The translations under genes and the position numbers were made by a program. A model generated the notes under the pieces. That model did no database searches, was not told the DNA's origin, and worked only from the letters and a program-made list of their open reading frames with translations. Below, piece after piece: positions 44,131 to 52,783 of a DNA stretch of 63,827 nucleotides. Source of the stretch: an uncultured Phycisphaerales bacterium. Lineage in GTDB: Bacteria > Planctomycetota > Phycisphaerae > WQYP01. The DNA lies in contig CAIMWO010000022.1 in NCBI GenBank assembly GCA_903845195.1, positions 1-63,827 of the forward strand, in the 5' to 3' direction. The stretch's first letter is position 1. Every line of letters starts with the position of its first letter.

Positions 44131-45852
44131 ATGATCCTGAGCCTGCTAGTCCTTTTGATCATCATTCTGCTGACCCTGTACCTGGCCACGCAGGGCGCCT
44201 TGAGCGCGGCGCTGGAATTGGTGGCCGCCGCATTCGCGTCGATCGCCGCCATGGCCTTGTTTGAGCCGCTGCAAGGGATTATTGCCGGATGGCGACCGGA
44301 ATACGCGCGGGGCGTGACGTTCCTGGTGCTGTACTTTCTCATTTTCTCCGGCCTGCGCCTCGCGACGGACCAACTGGTTCCCAAGAACGTGGTCATGCCG
44401 GCGTGGATCGACCGTTCGCTCGGCGCCGTGGTGGGATTCTTCGCCGCGATGATTGTGATGGGTACGACGGTCATTGGGGTTGAAATGCTTCCGCTGGGCA
44501 CCACGCTGCTGGATTTCGACCGATTTCCGACCGCCAACCGGATGCGTCCCGAGGCCGATGCGGCGCCGGGCGCGTTTGCCAGTCAGAACGGCCTGTGGCT
44601 GAATCCCGACCGCTTTGTCCTGGGATTGTGGGGCCTGACCAGCGGCCGAGCACTCGGCGGCAGCCAGTCCTTCAGTCGGATTCATCCGGATCTTTCGGTG
44701 GAATCCTACGGCTATCGTAATGTGGTGCAGCAGGGCGCGGGGCAGGCCCTTCAGGACAGAATCGTGAATGTTTCGGGCACCGCGCTTGTGAATAAGGCCG
44801 ATCCCCTTTGGAAAAGAGTTTCCGGCGGTTCGTCTGAGAATGTGCTGCTGGTGAGAACCACGATCGACCGGGGAAATATCCGCGTGGCCACCAGTGCCGA
44901 CGGCGACGGCCTTTTCCGCATCACGCCGACGCAGGTGCGGCTGGTGACTTCCGCCGGCCGGCAGTATTACCCTGCAGGGTATCTGGATCGCGGTACGGAG
45001 TTGGTAAAGACGCCGTGGGATACCGGATATGTAGTGGATAACTACAGCGATACCGGAAAGGTTGTCTACGACTGGGTGTTTGCCATCGGCGAAAATGAAG
45101 ATCCGACGTGCATCGAAATCAAGCAGCTCGCGCGATTCCCATTGCCTGCGCTGGCCAGCCTGGAGAAGGCGCCGGAGTTGCCGGTGCTGGAAGCTTCCGC
45201 ATATCCGCCCCGGCGCGAGAGCCCCGCGGAACTCACCGTCACCGTGTACCGCGCCGGCCTCAACGATCGCAAGACGCCCATGGCCAAGGCGGACGTCTGG
45301 GTGCTGTCGCCGATGGTGAAGAAGCGCGATGTAAGAGCGGTCGTGGATCATGCGTATGACCTGGTCCTCGAACACAAGAAAGCCTGGGAAAAAAATGAAG
45401 GCGGCTGGGGCGATCAACTTGCCGGTAAACCGGGCGTTCCGGGATTCGGACATTTGAACGCGGCCCAGAATCACGGCCTGCTGATCAAGAACTGGGGACC
45501 GGAGGAATTGATCCATTGGGAGAATCTGCTTGAGTTGTTGCTGGTTTCGGAGATGACGACGAACGGTTCGCAGAATCTGTCCTCGGTGAGCAAGTATTTC
45601 AATGACACGGTGGTGCCGCTGTTCGATGCGACCAAGTCCGTCAATTACCAGGGCACGACCAGCGCCGATGGAAAATTCAGCGTGAAACTGCGCCGCGACA
45701 GCTTTGTGGTGGTGGTCCGGGACCTGGAGTCCGATGCCTTCTTCATCTGGGCCAATCCGATCACAATTTCGCCGAAGGAAGGCGACGGGAATACCGTCTC
45801 GATGGACTGCTCCTCGGCTCAGGCCACTTTCAAGATAGACCTGAAGCCCTGA
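44131..45852 (+). CDS. CvpA-like membrane protein with a large C-terminal domain
   Basis: A 573-residue protein. The first 120 residues have four hydrophobic spans (about 1-23, 28-48, 63-83 and 96-118) in the spacing of the CvpA family (VLLIIILLTLYLATQG ... FEPLQGIIAG ... VVGFFAAMIVMGTTV). About 450 hydrophilic residues of unknown fold follow, including beta-rich stretches and an acidic helix near residue 420. CvpA proteins are about 160 residues, so this is a long extension. Its place in the PilT / pseudo-ATPase block suggests a role with the secretion machine, but that is an inference. Confidence 0.72.
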   Translation: MILSLLVLLIIILLTLYLATQGALSAALELVAAAFASIAAMALFEPLQGIIAGWRPEYARGVTFLVLYFLIFSGLRLATDQLVPKNVVMPAWIDRSLGAVVGFFAAMIVMGTTVIGVEMLPLGTTLLDFDRFPTANRMRPEADAAPGAFASQNGLWLNPDRFVLGLWGLTSGRALGGSQSFSRIHPDLSVESYGYRNVVQQGAGQALQDRIVNVSGTALVNKADPLWKRVSGGSSENVLLVRTTIDRGNIRVATSADGDGLFRITPTQVRLVTSAGRQYYPAGYLDRGTELVKTPWDTGYVVDNYSDTGKVVYDWVFAIGENEDPTCIEIKQLARFPLPALASLEKAPELPVLEASAYPPRRESPAELTVTVYRAGLNDRKTPMAKADVWVLSPMVKKRDVRAVVDHAYDLVLEHKKAWEKNEGGWGDQLAGKPGVPGFGHLNAAQNHGLLIKNWGPEELIHWENLLELLLVSEMTTNGSQNLSSVSKYFNDTVVPLFDATKSVNYQGTTSADGKFSVKLRRDSFVVVVRDLESDAFFIWANPITISPKEGDGNTVSMDCSSAQATFKIDLKP

Positions 45853-45958
45853 GCGCCGGCACCGGAAAGTGCGCCGCAAAAGTCGGCCGAAAATCATCCA
45901 CCGATGACGGATTGGATGATCCGTTTGTCCACCTCACGAAATCACGAAAAACTCGCGC

Positions 45959-45986
45959 TTGACCGCTGCATTGCAGCTACTATAAA
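45959..45986 (+). promoter_or_regulatory. Sigma-70 type promoter for the superoxide dismutase gene
   Basis: TTGACC (45959-45964) and TATAAA (45981-45986) are separated by 16 bp. The start codon follows 78 bp downstream, and GGATC precedes it as a weak ribosome site. Confidence 0.55.
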
Positions 45987-46063
45987 GAACTCATCTCATG
46001 GGAGAGGGCTTTGGCGATCGTGCGATCGCGGCTCCCCGGACCACGCTTGAATAGGATCTTATC

Positions 46064-46705
46064 ATGGCTTTCACGCTTCCCGCTTTACCGTATGGGTTCG
46101 ATGCACTTGAACCCGTCATCGACACGGCCACCATGCAGATTCACCACGGAAAACACCATCAGGCCTACATTACGAACCTGAACAACGCACTGGCCGGCAA
46201 GGATGATCTGGCTGCCAAGTCGGCCGACGATCTCATCAAGAATCTGGCCGCCGTTCCGGACGACATCCGCCCCGCGGTGCGGAACAACGCCGGCGGCCAC
46301 GTGAACCACTCATTGTTCTGGACGTTGCTGGCCCCCAAGGGCCAAGGCGGCGAACCAACCGGCGCCCTGGCCGACGCCATCAAGTCGGCCTTCGGCTCTC
46401 TGGCCGATCTCAAGCCGAAATTCCAGGAAGCCGGCGCCAAGCGGTTTGGATCCGGTTGGGCCTGGCTGGTGGTCAAAGACAGCAAGCTGGTCATCGGCTC
46501 GACGGCCAACCAGGACAATCCCACCATGGGCGACGGCGTGCTGGCGACCTCCGGCGGCATCTCCGGCAAACCGATCCTCGGCGTCGACGTGTGGGAACAC
46601 GCGTACTATCTCAAATACCAAAACCGCCGGCCGGATTACCTCACCGCCATCTGGGATGTGATCAACTGGAAGCGCGTGGGCGAACTGTTCGCCGCGGCAA
46701 AATAA
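46064..46705 (+). CDS. sodA: Superoxide dismutase, Mn-type of the Fe/Mn family
   Basis: This enzyme converts superoxide to oxygen and hydrogen peroxide. The 213-residue protein has the four metal ligands of the family: H27 in [13 protein letters not shown]81 in [10 protein letters not shown], and D174 and H178 in DVWEHAYY. The Mn-type pattern is present: Gly76/Gly77 before HVNH and Gln149 in TANQDNP. No signal peptide is seen, so it is cytoplasmic. It has its own promoter-like element and a strong terminator. A divergent relative is transcribed towards it from the other side of that terminator. Confidence 0.95.
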   Translation: MAFTLPALPYGFDALEPVIDTATMQIHHGKHHQAYITNLNNALAGKDDLAAKSADDLIKNLAAVPDDIRPAVRNNAGGHVNHSLFWTLLAPKGQGGEPTGALADAIKSAFGSLADLKPKFQEAGAKRFGSGWAWLVVKDSKLVIGSTANQDNPTMGDGVLATSGGISGKPILGVDVWEHAYYLKYQNRRPDYLTAIWDVINWKRVGELFAAAK

Positions 46706-46733
46706 ATCACGGATGATTGTTTACGAAATGAAG

Positions 46734-46765
46734 CCTCCCGCGCATCGGCGCGGGAGGTTTTTTTT
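46734..46765 (+). terminator. Rho-independent terminator after the superoxide dismutase gene
   Basis: CCTCCCGCGC pairs with GCGCGGGAGG around a 4-nt loop (ATCG), followed by eight T residues. It is a textbook terminator 28 bp after the stop codon. Confidence 0.95.
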
Positions 46766-46782
46766 GTGAGAGGATGGGACAG

Positions 46783-47403
46783 TCAGGGGACCCAGGCGAG
46801 GCGGCCAATCTTGCCGGCCTTGGCTGCCGCCAGGCGCGCCGCTACACGGTTCCACGCGATATGACCCATGAACGTCTCAACGTACGCCAGGCGATTGTTC
46901 CCGAAATCATAGAAGTATGCGTGACCGTAGAGGTCGACCGCGAGGATGGGAAAGGTATTCCAGACGGGCATGCCGTTCTGCGCTCCGGCCTCGTAATTGA
47001 AGAGGTACCCCTGATCGAGGTCATAGGCGGTCCAGGCCCATCCGCGGCCCAGCAGGGCCGTTTGTTTAAGGTCCAGCAGGTATTGGGGAACGCTGTGGAA
47101 ACTGCGTGCGATTTCCTCCGCCAATTCCCCGGTCGGCTCGTGTCCGTCGTTGCCTAGAATATCAAAGTAGAGTTCGTGATTTTTGATGGCGCCCAGGGCG
47201 AAGGCAATGTCGACTTTCAGACTTTCCTTGTCGCCGCCGGCACGGACGCTTCCCAGCGCCTGCAGCGACTCGAGCTGGGCAAAAAGCTCGTTGTATTTAC
47301 GAACATACCCCTCATAGAGGTGGAAATGGTCCTTCATGCAGCGCTCACTGAGGCCGTCGAATCCGGCGAGGTGCGGATACTGCTGAACCGGAATCGAACT
47401 CAT
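46783..47403 (-). CDS. Divergent Fe/Mn superoxide dismutase-fold protein
   Basis: A 206-residue protein that is far from its neighbour in sequence but keeps the metal ligands: H26 in KDHFHLYEGYV, H76 in IKNHELYF, and D157 and H161 in AVDLYGHAYFYDF. It has a Gln equivalent (Q142 in GAQNGMP) and the WAWTAYD core. Relative to classical enzymes there is a one-residue shift between the first His and the conserved Tyr. Proteins of this sort are usually annotated as superoxide dismutase; activity is unproven. The start at 47403 follows AGGAAGG by about ten bases. It faces the Mn-type gene tail to tail. Confidence 0.82.
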   Translation of the reverse strand: MSSIPVQQYPHLAGFDGLSERCMKDHFHLYEGYVRKYNELFAQLESLQALGSVRAGGDKESLKVDIAFALGAIKNHELYFDILGNDGHEPTGELAEEIARSFHSVPQYLLDLKQTALLGRGWAWTAYDLDQGYLFNYEAGAQNGMPVWNTFPILAVDLYGHAYFYDFGNNRLAYVETFMGHIAWNRVAARLAAAKAGKIGRLAWVP

Positions 47404-47724
47404 CGCGAATGTGCCTTCCTGTCGCCCACAACCGGCCCCACAACACGAGTCTACAGGTCCGGAAGGCGGCGGGTCAACCCGGCAAGGGCCGACCGGTCCG
47501 GCATTGTCCCAAAAAGACCCCGCCCATCGCCTTGACCCGGTGCGCGTCCGGTACGTAAGATGCGTGGTGAGATGGCGTTCCGAGAGTCCATGTGTCCGAC
47601 AGATCCACATTTCCGGCGATTGGCCTTGTGCACTCGCGGGAAGCGCAATTCGCTGGATCGCAACCGGCGCTTGGAATCCAATTTTCCGGCATAGAAGCCA
47701 ATACCTTTTTGTGGCAGGTCCGAC
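47404..47724. other. Divergent 321-bp gap before pilB
   Basis: The gap separates the minus-strand SOD-like gene from pilB. It should contain promoters for both, but I cannot point to convincing hexamers. No gene, repeat or RNA was recognised. Confidence 0.5.
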
Positions 47725-49434
47725 ATGGCACGCAAGCGTAAAGAACTCACCGATATTCTGATCGAGATGGGTGTCCTCAAGAGCAACGATGCCCAGCGCG
47801 CAGTTGACGAGGCGACCAAGAAACGACGCCATGTTCATGAAGTGTTGCTGGATCTAAAACTTGCTTCGGAAGAGGACATCACCAAGGCGCTAGCGCTTCA
47901 GTACGACATGGAATACATCGATTTGGATAAGTCGATGCTGGCCGCGTCAAACTTCGATCTGATTCCGGCGGACCTGATCAAGCGCCACCAGGTGCTGCCG
48001 ATGGAGAAGAAGGATGGCCGATTGCGCGTGGTCATCGGGGATCCGACGGATCTGGATGCCATCGACGCACTGACGTTCCGCCTGAATACCAAGCTGGAAA
48101 CCTGTCTTGGCGCCAAGTCCAAGATCAAACTGCACATTGAACACATGTTTGCCGAGGAAAACGCCTCGATCGACGATGCGATCAAACGCGTCTCCTCAAT
48201 GGACCGCGGCCAGTCGATCGATTTGGCCAAGACCGGCGGTCAGGAGGCCGACGACGCGCCGATCATCAAGCTGGTGCATGCGATCATCTCGGAAGCAGTG
48301 AAGTCGCGGGCATCGGATATTCATATCGAACCGATGAAGGATCGCGTGCGCGTCCGTTACCGCATCGACGGTGTGTGCGTGGAACGCGACAATATTCTCA
48401 AACGCATGCAGGGGCCGGTCACCGCGCGTCTCAAGATCATGTCCGGAATGGACATTGCCGAGAAACGCCTGCCGCAGGACGGCCGTATCAAGATGGAAAT
48501 CGATACGCGACCCATCGATTTCCGCGTGAGCGCCTTGCCGGGATATCACGGCGAATCAATCGTCCTGCGTATTTTGCGGCCGGACAACGTGAAAATCGGC
48601 GTCCAGGCGATGGGCTTTGAAGAAGACGACTATGTCAAATTCAAGCGCATCATCTCGCGTCCCGCCGGCATCTTCCTCGTGACGGGCCCGACCGGCTCCG
48701 GCAAGACCACCACGCTTTACGGCGCTCTCCAGGAACTCAACAAGTCCGACCGAAAAATCATCACGGCCGAAGACCCGGTGGAGTATAACTTCCCCGGAAT
48801 CAATCAGTGCCAGGTGCGCGAAAACATCGGATTGACGTTCGCCAAGATTCTTCGCTCGATGTTGCGTCAGGCGCCGAACATTATTCTGGTCGGTGAAATC
48901 CGCGACTTGGAAGTCGCGGAAGTGGCGATCCAGGCGTCCTTGACCGGTCACTTGGTCTTCTCCACCCTGCACACGAACGATGCGCCCTCCGCGATCACGC
49001 GTCTGATCGATATGGGCGTCAAACCCTTCCTGGTCGCCTCGTCCATTCAGGCGATCATGGCGCAGCGCCTGGTTCGAACGCTCTGCGAGAAGTGCAAGCA
49101 GCCGGATCCCGAGCCAGACAAGCGCACCCTGCAGATTCTGGGCTTCACGGAGCGCGAACTGGTCGGCAAGAAGATGATGCGGCCGGTGGGTTGCCCGTAC
49201 TGCAACAACACGGGTTATCGCGGCCGCAAGGGCATCTTTGAAATGATGACGATGAATAATGAAGTCCGTGAGTTGGCGTTCAAACGTGCGCCGACGAACC
49301 TCCTGCGCAAGGCGGCCCGGGCGTCGGGCATGAAATCCCTGCTCGATGACGGAAAGATCAAGATTCTTAACGGCATCACGACACCGACTGAAATCGCCCG
49401 CGTCACCCAGGCCGAGGGTATCATCACGGATTGA
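47725..49434 (+). CDS. pilB: PilB/GspE-type assembly ATPase, first copy
   Basis: A 569-residue extension ATPase for pilus or pseudopilus assembly. An N-terminal GspE domain (about residues 1-145) precedes the catalytic part. ASDIHIEP is at 196-203, Walker A GPTGSGKTTT at 321-330, the Asp box TAEDPVEY near 348, and Walker B IILVGEIRD with Glu391. The zinc tetra-cysteine region is CEKC and later CPYCNNTGYRGRKGIFE. Where most members read RQDPD before the Walker B strand, this one reads RQAPN. It is followed by pilT (112 bp) and another pilB (66 bp after that), an assembly/retraction set. The likely platform partner is the GspF-like protein at 3203 or one outside the window. Confidence 0.94.
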   Translation: MARKRKELTDILIEMGVLKSNDAQRAVDEATKKRRHVHEVLLDLKLASEEDITKALALQYDMEYIDLDKSMLAASNFDLIPADLIKRHQVLPMEKKDGRLRVVIGDPTDLDAIDALTFRLNTKLETCLGAKSKIKLHIEHMFAEENASIDDAIKRVSSMDRGQSIDLAKTGGQEADDAPIIKLVHAIISEAVKSRASDIHIEPMKDRVRVRYRIDGVCVERDNILKRMQGPVTARLKIMSGMDIAEKRLPQDGRIKMEIDTRPIDFRVSALPGYHGESIVLRILRPDNVKIGVQAMGFEEDDYVKFKRIISRPAGIFLVTGPTGSGKTTTLYGALQELNKSDRKIITAEDPVEYNFPGINQCQVRENIGLTFAKILRSMLRQAPNIILVGEIRDLEVAEVAIQASLTGHLVFSTLHTNDAPSAITRLIDMGVKPFLVASSIQAIMAQRLVRTLCEKCKQPDPEPDKRTLQILGFTERELVGKKMMRPVGCPYCNNTGYRGRKGIFEMMTMNNEVRELAFKRAPTNLLRKAARASGMKSLLDDGKIKILNGITTPTEIARVTQAEGIITD

Positions 49435-49546
49435 TTGCGGATTATCCGCCACGGTGATTCGAGGAAGTGTCTTCCTCGAGGTCCGTCCGGCGTTAGAGCG
49501 TTTCGAAAATTCGAGTTCTGCGGAATCAGAGACGGGAAATGCGTTC

Positions 49547-50692
49547 ATGTCCATCATCCAAATCGACCGGCTGTTGGAAACCACCATCAAAAAAGGCGCT
49601 TCGGACTTGCACTTGGCGGTGGGACGGCCTCCCGTTCTGCGGCTGAACGGCACGCTGCGCGACCTGCAGACCAAAATCCTCGCACCCGACGATACCGTCT
49701 CGCTGATGAAGGCCATCACGCCCGATCGCTCCCAGCAGGAACTCCAGGAAGTGGGTTCTTCCGACTTCGGCTTCTCATTCAAATCGGCCGACGGCCAGGC
49801 GGCGGCACGCTTCCGCGTCTCGGTATTTCGCCAGCGCGGCAACATCGGCATCGTGATGCGTAAAATCCCCTACAAACTGCTGACGTTCGAGCAGATCGGC
49901 CTGCCCGCCTCCGTCGAGGAATTGTGCCGGCGTCCCCGCGGCCTCTTCCTCGTCACCGGCCCGACGGGCTCCGGAAAAACGACGACCATGGCGTCGATGA
50001 TCAACTACATCAACATCAATTTCGACCGGCACATCATCACCGTGGAAGACCCGCTCGAATATTATCACGAGCACAAGAAATCGATCATTACCCAGCGCGA
50101 AGTCGGCGGAGATGTGCCGACCTTCTCCGAAGCCCTGCGGCGGGCCTTGCGTCAGGACCCTGACGTGGTGCTGGTCGGCGAAATGCGCGATCTGGAGACC
50201 ATTTCCGCCGCGATCCGCGCCGCTGAAACCGGCCACTTGGTTTTTGCCACGTTGCACACCACCGGTGCCGCCGGCACCATCAACCGTATCATCGATGCGT
50301 TTCCGACCGACCAGCAGGAACAGGTTCGCGTGCAGCTATCCACAACCCTTCTGGCCGTGCTCTCGCAGGCCCTGTGCCCGCGCATCGATACGGAGGGCAT
50401 GGTGGCCGCGTACGAATTCATGGTGGTCACGCCCGCACTGGCCAACCTCATCCGTGAAAACAAGACCTTCCGCATCGATTCGATGATCCAGACCGGCAAA
50501 AAGTTCGGCATGCAGTTGCTGGATGAGCACCTGCTGGAACTCTACAACGTCGGGAAGATTTCCGTTGAGGAAGCGATCGACAAGTCGCGTCGCCCGGCCG
50601 AACTGGCCGAACGCATGGGCAAACGCCTCAATCGTCCGGATCTGGAAAAGGATACGACGCCTCCGGAACGTCCCGCCCCGGCCGCTCGCTGA
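49547..50692 (+). CDS. pilT: PilT-like ATPase, second copy
   Basis: A 381-residue retraction-type ATPase. It has GASDLHLAVGRPP (residues 17-29), Walker A GPTGSGKTTT at 138-147, the Asp box VEDPLEYYHEHKKS, Walker B VVLVGEMRDLETISAAIRAAETGHLVFATLHTTGA, and the C-terminal SVEEAIDKSRRPAELAERM. No zinc site. The frame is open to 49346, but the sequence there overlaps the end of pilB, and MSIIQIDRLL at 49547 is the usual PilT start. It sits between two pilB-like genes, so it probably works with them. Confidence 0.93.
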   Translation: MSIIQIDRLLETTIKKGASDLHLAVGRPPVLRLNGTLRDLQTKILAPDDTVSLMKAITPDRSQQELQEVGSSDFGFSFKSADGQAAARFRVSVFRQRGNIGIVMRKIPYKLLTFEQIGLPASVEELCRRPRGLFLVTGPTGSGKTTTMASMINYININFDRHIITVEDPLEYYHEHKKSIITQREVGGDVPTFSEALRRALRQDPDVVLVGEMRDLETISAAIRAAETGHLVFATLHTTGAAGTINRIIDAFPTDQQEQVRVQLSTTLLAVLSQALCPRIDTEGMVAAYEFMVVTPALANLIRENKTFRIDSMIQTGKKFGMQLLDEHLLELYNVGKISVEEAIDKSRRPAELAERMGKRLNRPDLEKDTTPPERPAPAAR

Positions 50693-50758
50693 TGTCGTGG
50701 CTGATTTATGGTGATGAGATCTGTAGTGTGAGTAGTTATTTAGTCTGGAATTCGTCTA

Positions 50759-52636
50759 ATGGCTGAACCGATCACGACCGCTTCCGGGAGTTCCCGCATG
50801 TCCAACGTCCCTCCTGGCAAACCCCCCGCCGGCTCGAATGGCGGCGGCACGCCGACACCTCCGCCCAGCGGTCCCGCCGGCCCGCTCAAGATGCCGCCCA
50901 TCGACCAGCTCAAGGGACGCCCCCTTGGCCGCGTGCTCATCAAAATGGGGCGGCTGACGCGCGAGCAGGTCCACAAGGCGCTGGCGCTGCAGGTGGAACA
51001 GAAGAAGTCCGGCGTGAATACGCCGATCGGACAGATTCTCGTCGATCTGGGCATGATTACCGAACACGATCGTAACCTGGCGCTGGCGGCCCAGATGGGC
51101 TACGAGGTGTACGATCTCGAGGGAAAGGACATTCCCAAGGAAGTGCTCGACCAGGTGCCCGCCCAGATGGCCTCGAGCTACAAGGTGATTCCCGTCGAGT
51201 TCGACGCCAAGAGCAAGACCCTGAAAGTGGTTCTCGCCTCGCCGGACAATTTCCGCGCTGTGGACGATCTACGAACCTTCCTCGGCTTCAACGTGATCGC
51301 GGCGATCGCCGACCCGGAGGCCATCAATCGCCTGCTGGCCAAACATTACAACGAGCGGCAGGAATCGTTTTCCGATCTGCTCTCCGAGGTTTCGACCGAT
51401 GAGACGCTCAAACAGCTCGAAGGCCGCGACCAGTCGATCGACTTGGACACGCTGAAGGAACTGGCCGAATCCAATCCCGTCAAACGACTGCTCAACATGG
51501 TCTTGCTCCAGGCCATCAAGGAAAAGGCCTCCGATGTTCACTTTGAACCCTTCGAAGATGAATTCAAGATGCGCTACCGCATCGACGGCGTACTGTACGA
51601 AATGATCCCGCCGCCCAAGCACATCGCCATGGCCATCACCTCGCGTATCAAGGTCATGGCGAACCTCGACATCGCCGAGCGCCGCATGCCCCAGGACGGC
51701 CGTATTCCGCTGGTCGTACAGGGCAAGGCGGTCGATTTGCGCGTCGCGGTCTTGCCGACGATCTTCGGTGAAAGCGTCGTCATGCGTATCCTCGACCGGG
51801 CCAACGTGGCGCTGGATCTGGAAAAGGTCGGCATGCGCGAGGACGACTTGCGCACCTTCCGCCAGTTGATCAACAAGCCCAACGGCATCGCACTGGTCAC
51901 CGGCCCGACCGGTTCCGGCAAAACGACCACCCTCTATGCCGCGCTCAACGAGCTCAACAGCATCGAAGACAAACTGATCACGACCGAAGACCCCGTCGAA
52001 TACGACATCGACGGCATCATTCAGGTGCAGATTAAGCCGGAAATCGAACTGACCTTCGCCCGGTGCCTGCGTTCCATTCTGCGTCAGGACCCGGACATCG
52101 TGCTCGTCGGTGAAATCCGCGACAAGGAAACGGCCGTCATCGCCACGCAGGCCGCACTGACCGGCCACTTGGTCTTCTCGACGCTGCACACGAACGACGC
52201 GCCGTCGGCCGTGGCACGTTTGCTTGATCTCGGCGTCGAGCCGTTCTTGATCACCGCGACGGTCGAAGGCATCATCGCCCAGCGTCTGGTGCGGCGCATC
52301 TGCATGAATTGCCGCGAGGAATACGTGCCGACCGAAGAGCAGCTCATGGAACTGGAATTGCTGCCCGAGGACGTCAAAGGCAAGGTGTTCGTACGTGGCC
52401 GCGGATGCGATCAGTGCAACAACACCGGCTATCGCGGCCGTCTCGGCATCTACGAAATCATGCTGTTCGATGACGAAATCCGGGAAATGATCATGCAGCA
52501 CGCCTCGACCAACCTGTTGCGCAACGCGGCCCGCAAACGCGGCATGCGCACCCTTCGCCAGTCCGGTTTGATGGCGATCTACGAAGGCCTCACCACCATC
52601 GAAGAGGTAGTGAAACAGACGATTGTCGAGGAATAA
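50759..52636 (+). CDS. pilB: PilB/GspE-type assembly ATPase, second copy
   Basis: A 625-residue extension ATPase. The first 45 residues are Pro/Gly-rich. A GspE N-terminal domain follows (about 55-200), then ASDVHFEP (258-265), Walker A GPTGSGKTTTLYAAL at 382-396, the Asp box TEDPVEYDIDGI, Walker B IVLVGEIRDKETAVIATQAALTGHLVFSTLHTNDA, and the zinc cysteines CMNC and CDQCNNTGYRGRLGIYE. All catalytic residues are present. An alternative start at 50798 has a better ribosome site (GGGAG, seven bases) and would remove 13 residues. The stop codon lies in a small perfect hairpin (CGAGGAA-TAA-TTCCTCG, 52627-52643). Confidence 0.94.
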   Translation: MAEPITTASGSSRMSNVPPGKPPAGSNGGGTPTPPPSGPAGPLKMPPIDQLKGRPLGRVLIKMGRLTREQVHKALALQVEQKKSGVNTPIGQILVDLGMITEHDRNLALAAQMGYEVYDLEGKDIPKEVLDQVPAQMASSYKVIPVEFDAKSKTLKVVLASPDNFRAVDDLRTFLGFNVIAAIADPEAINRLLAKHYNERQESFSDLLSEVSTDETLKQLEGRDQSIDLDTLKELAESNPVKRLLNMVLLQAIKEKASDVHFEPFEDEFKMRYRIDGVLYEMIPPPKHIAMAITSRIKVMANLDIAERRMPQDGRIPLVVQGKAVDLRVAVLPTIFGESVVMRILDRANVALDLEKVGMREDDLRTFRQLINKPNGIALVTGPTGSGKTTTLYAALNELNSIEDKLITTEDPVEYDIDGIIQVQIKPEIELTFARCLRSILRQDPDIVLVGEIRDKETAVIATQAALTGHLVFSTLHTNDAPSAVARLLDLGVEPFLITATVEGIIAQRLVRRICMNCREEYVPTEEQLMELELLPEDVKGKVFVRGRGCDQCNNTGYRGRLGIYEIMLFDDEIREMIMQHASTNLLRNAARKRGMRTLRQSGLMAIYEGLTTIEEVVKQTIVEE

Positions 52637-52660
52637 TTCCTCGCTGTCGTTTTCGATGCG

Positions 52661-52689
52661 TTGACAGCGGGTCTCGTTTGGCTAAAAAT
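52661..52689 (+). promoter_or_regulatory. Candidate promoter for the PEP carboxykinase gene
   Basis: A perfect -35 hexamer TTGACA (52661-52666) is followed after 16-17 bp by TAAAAAT as a loose -10. The start codon is about 95 bp downstream. Confidence 0.45.
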
Positions 52690-52783
52690 CTTCGCCCGAG
52701 GGTAGTGCGGCTTCCAGGGGACAATGCATAGTGGCGGTGGAGGCCCGTGGCAACGGCAACTGGCCCAGGTGAGGTAATGCGCA

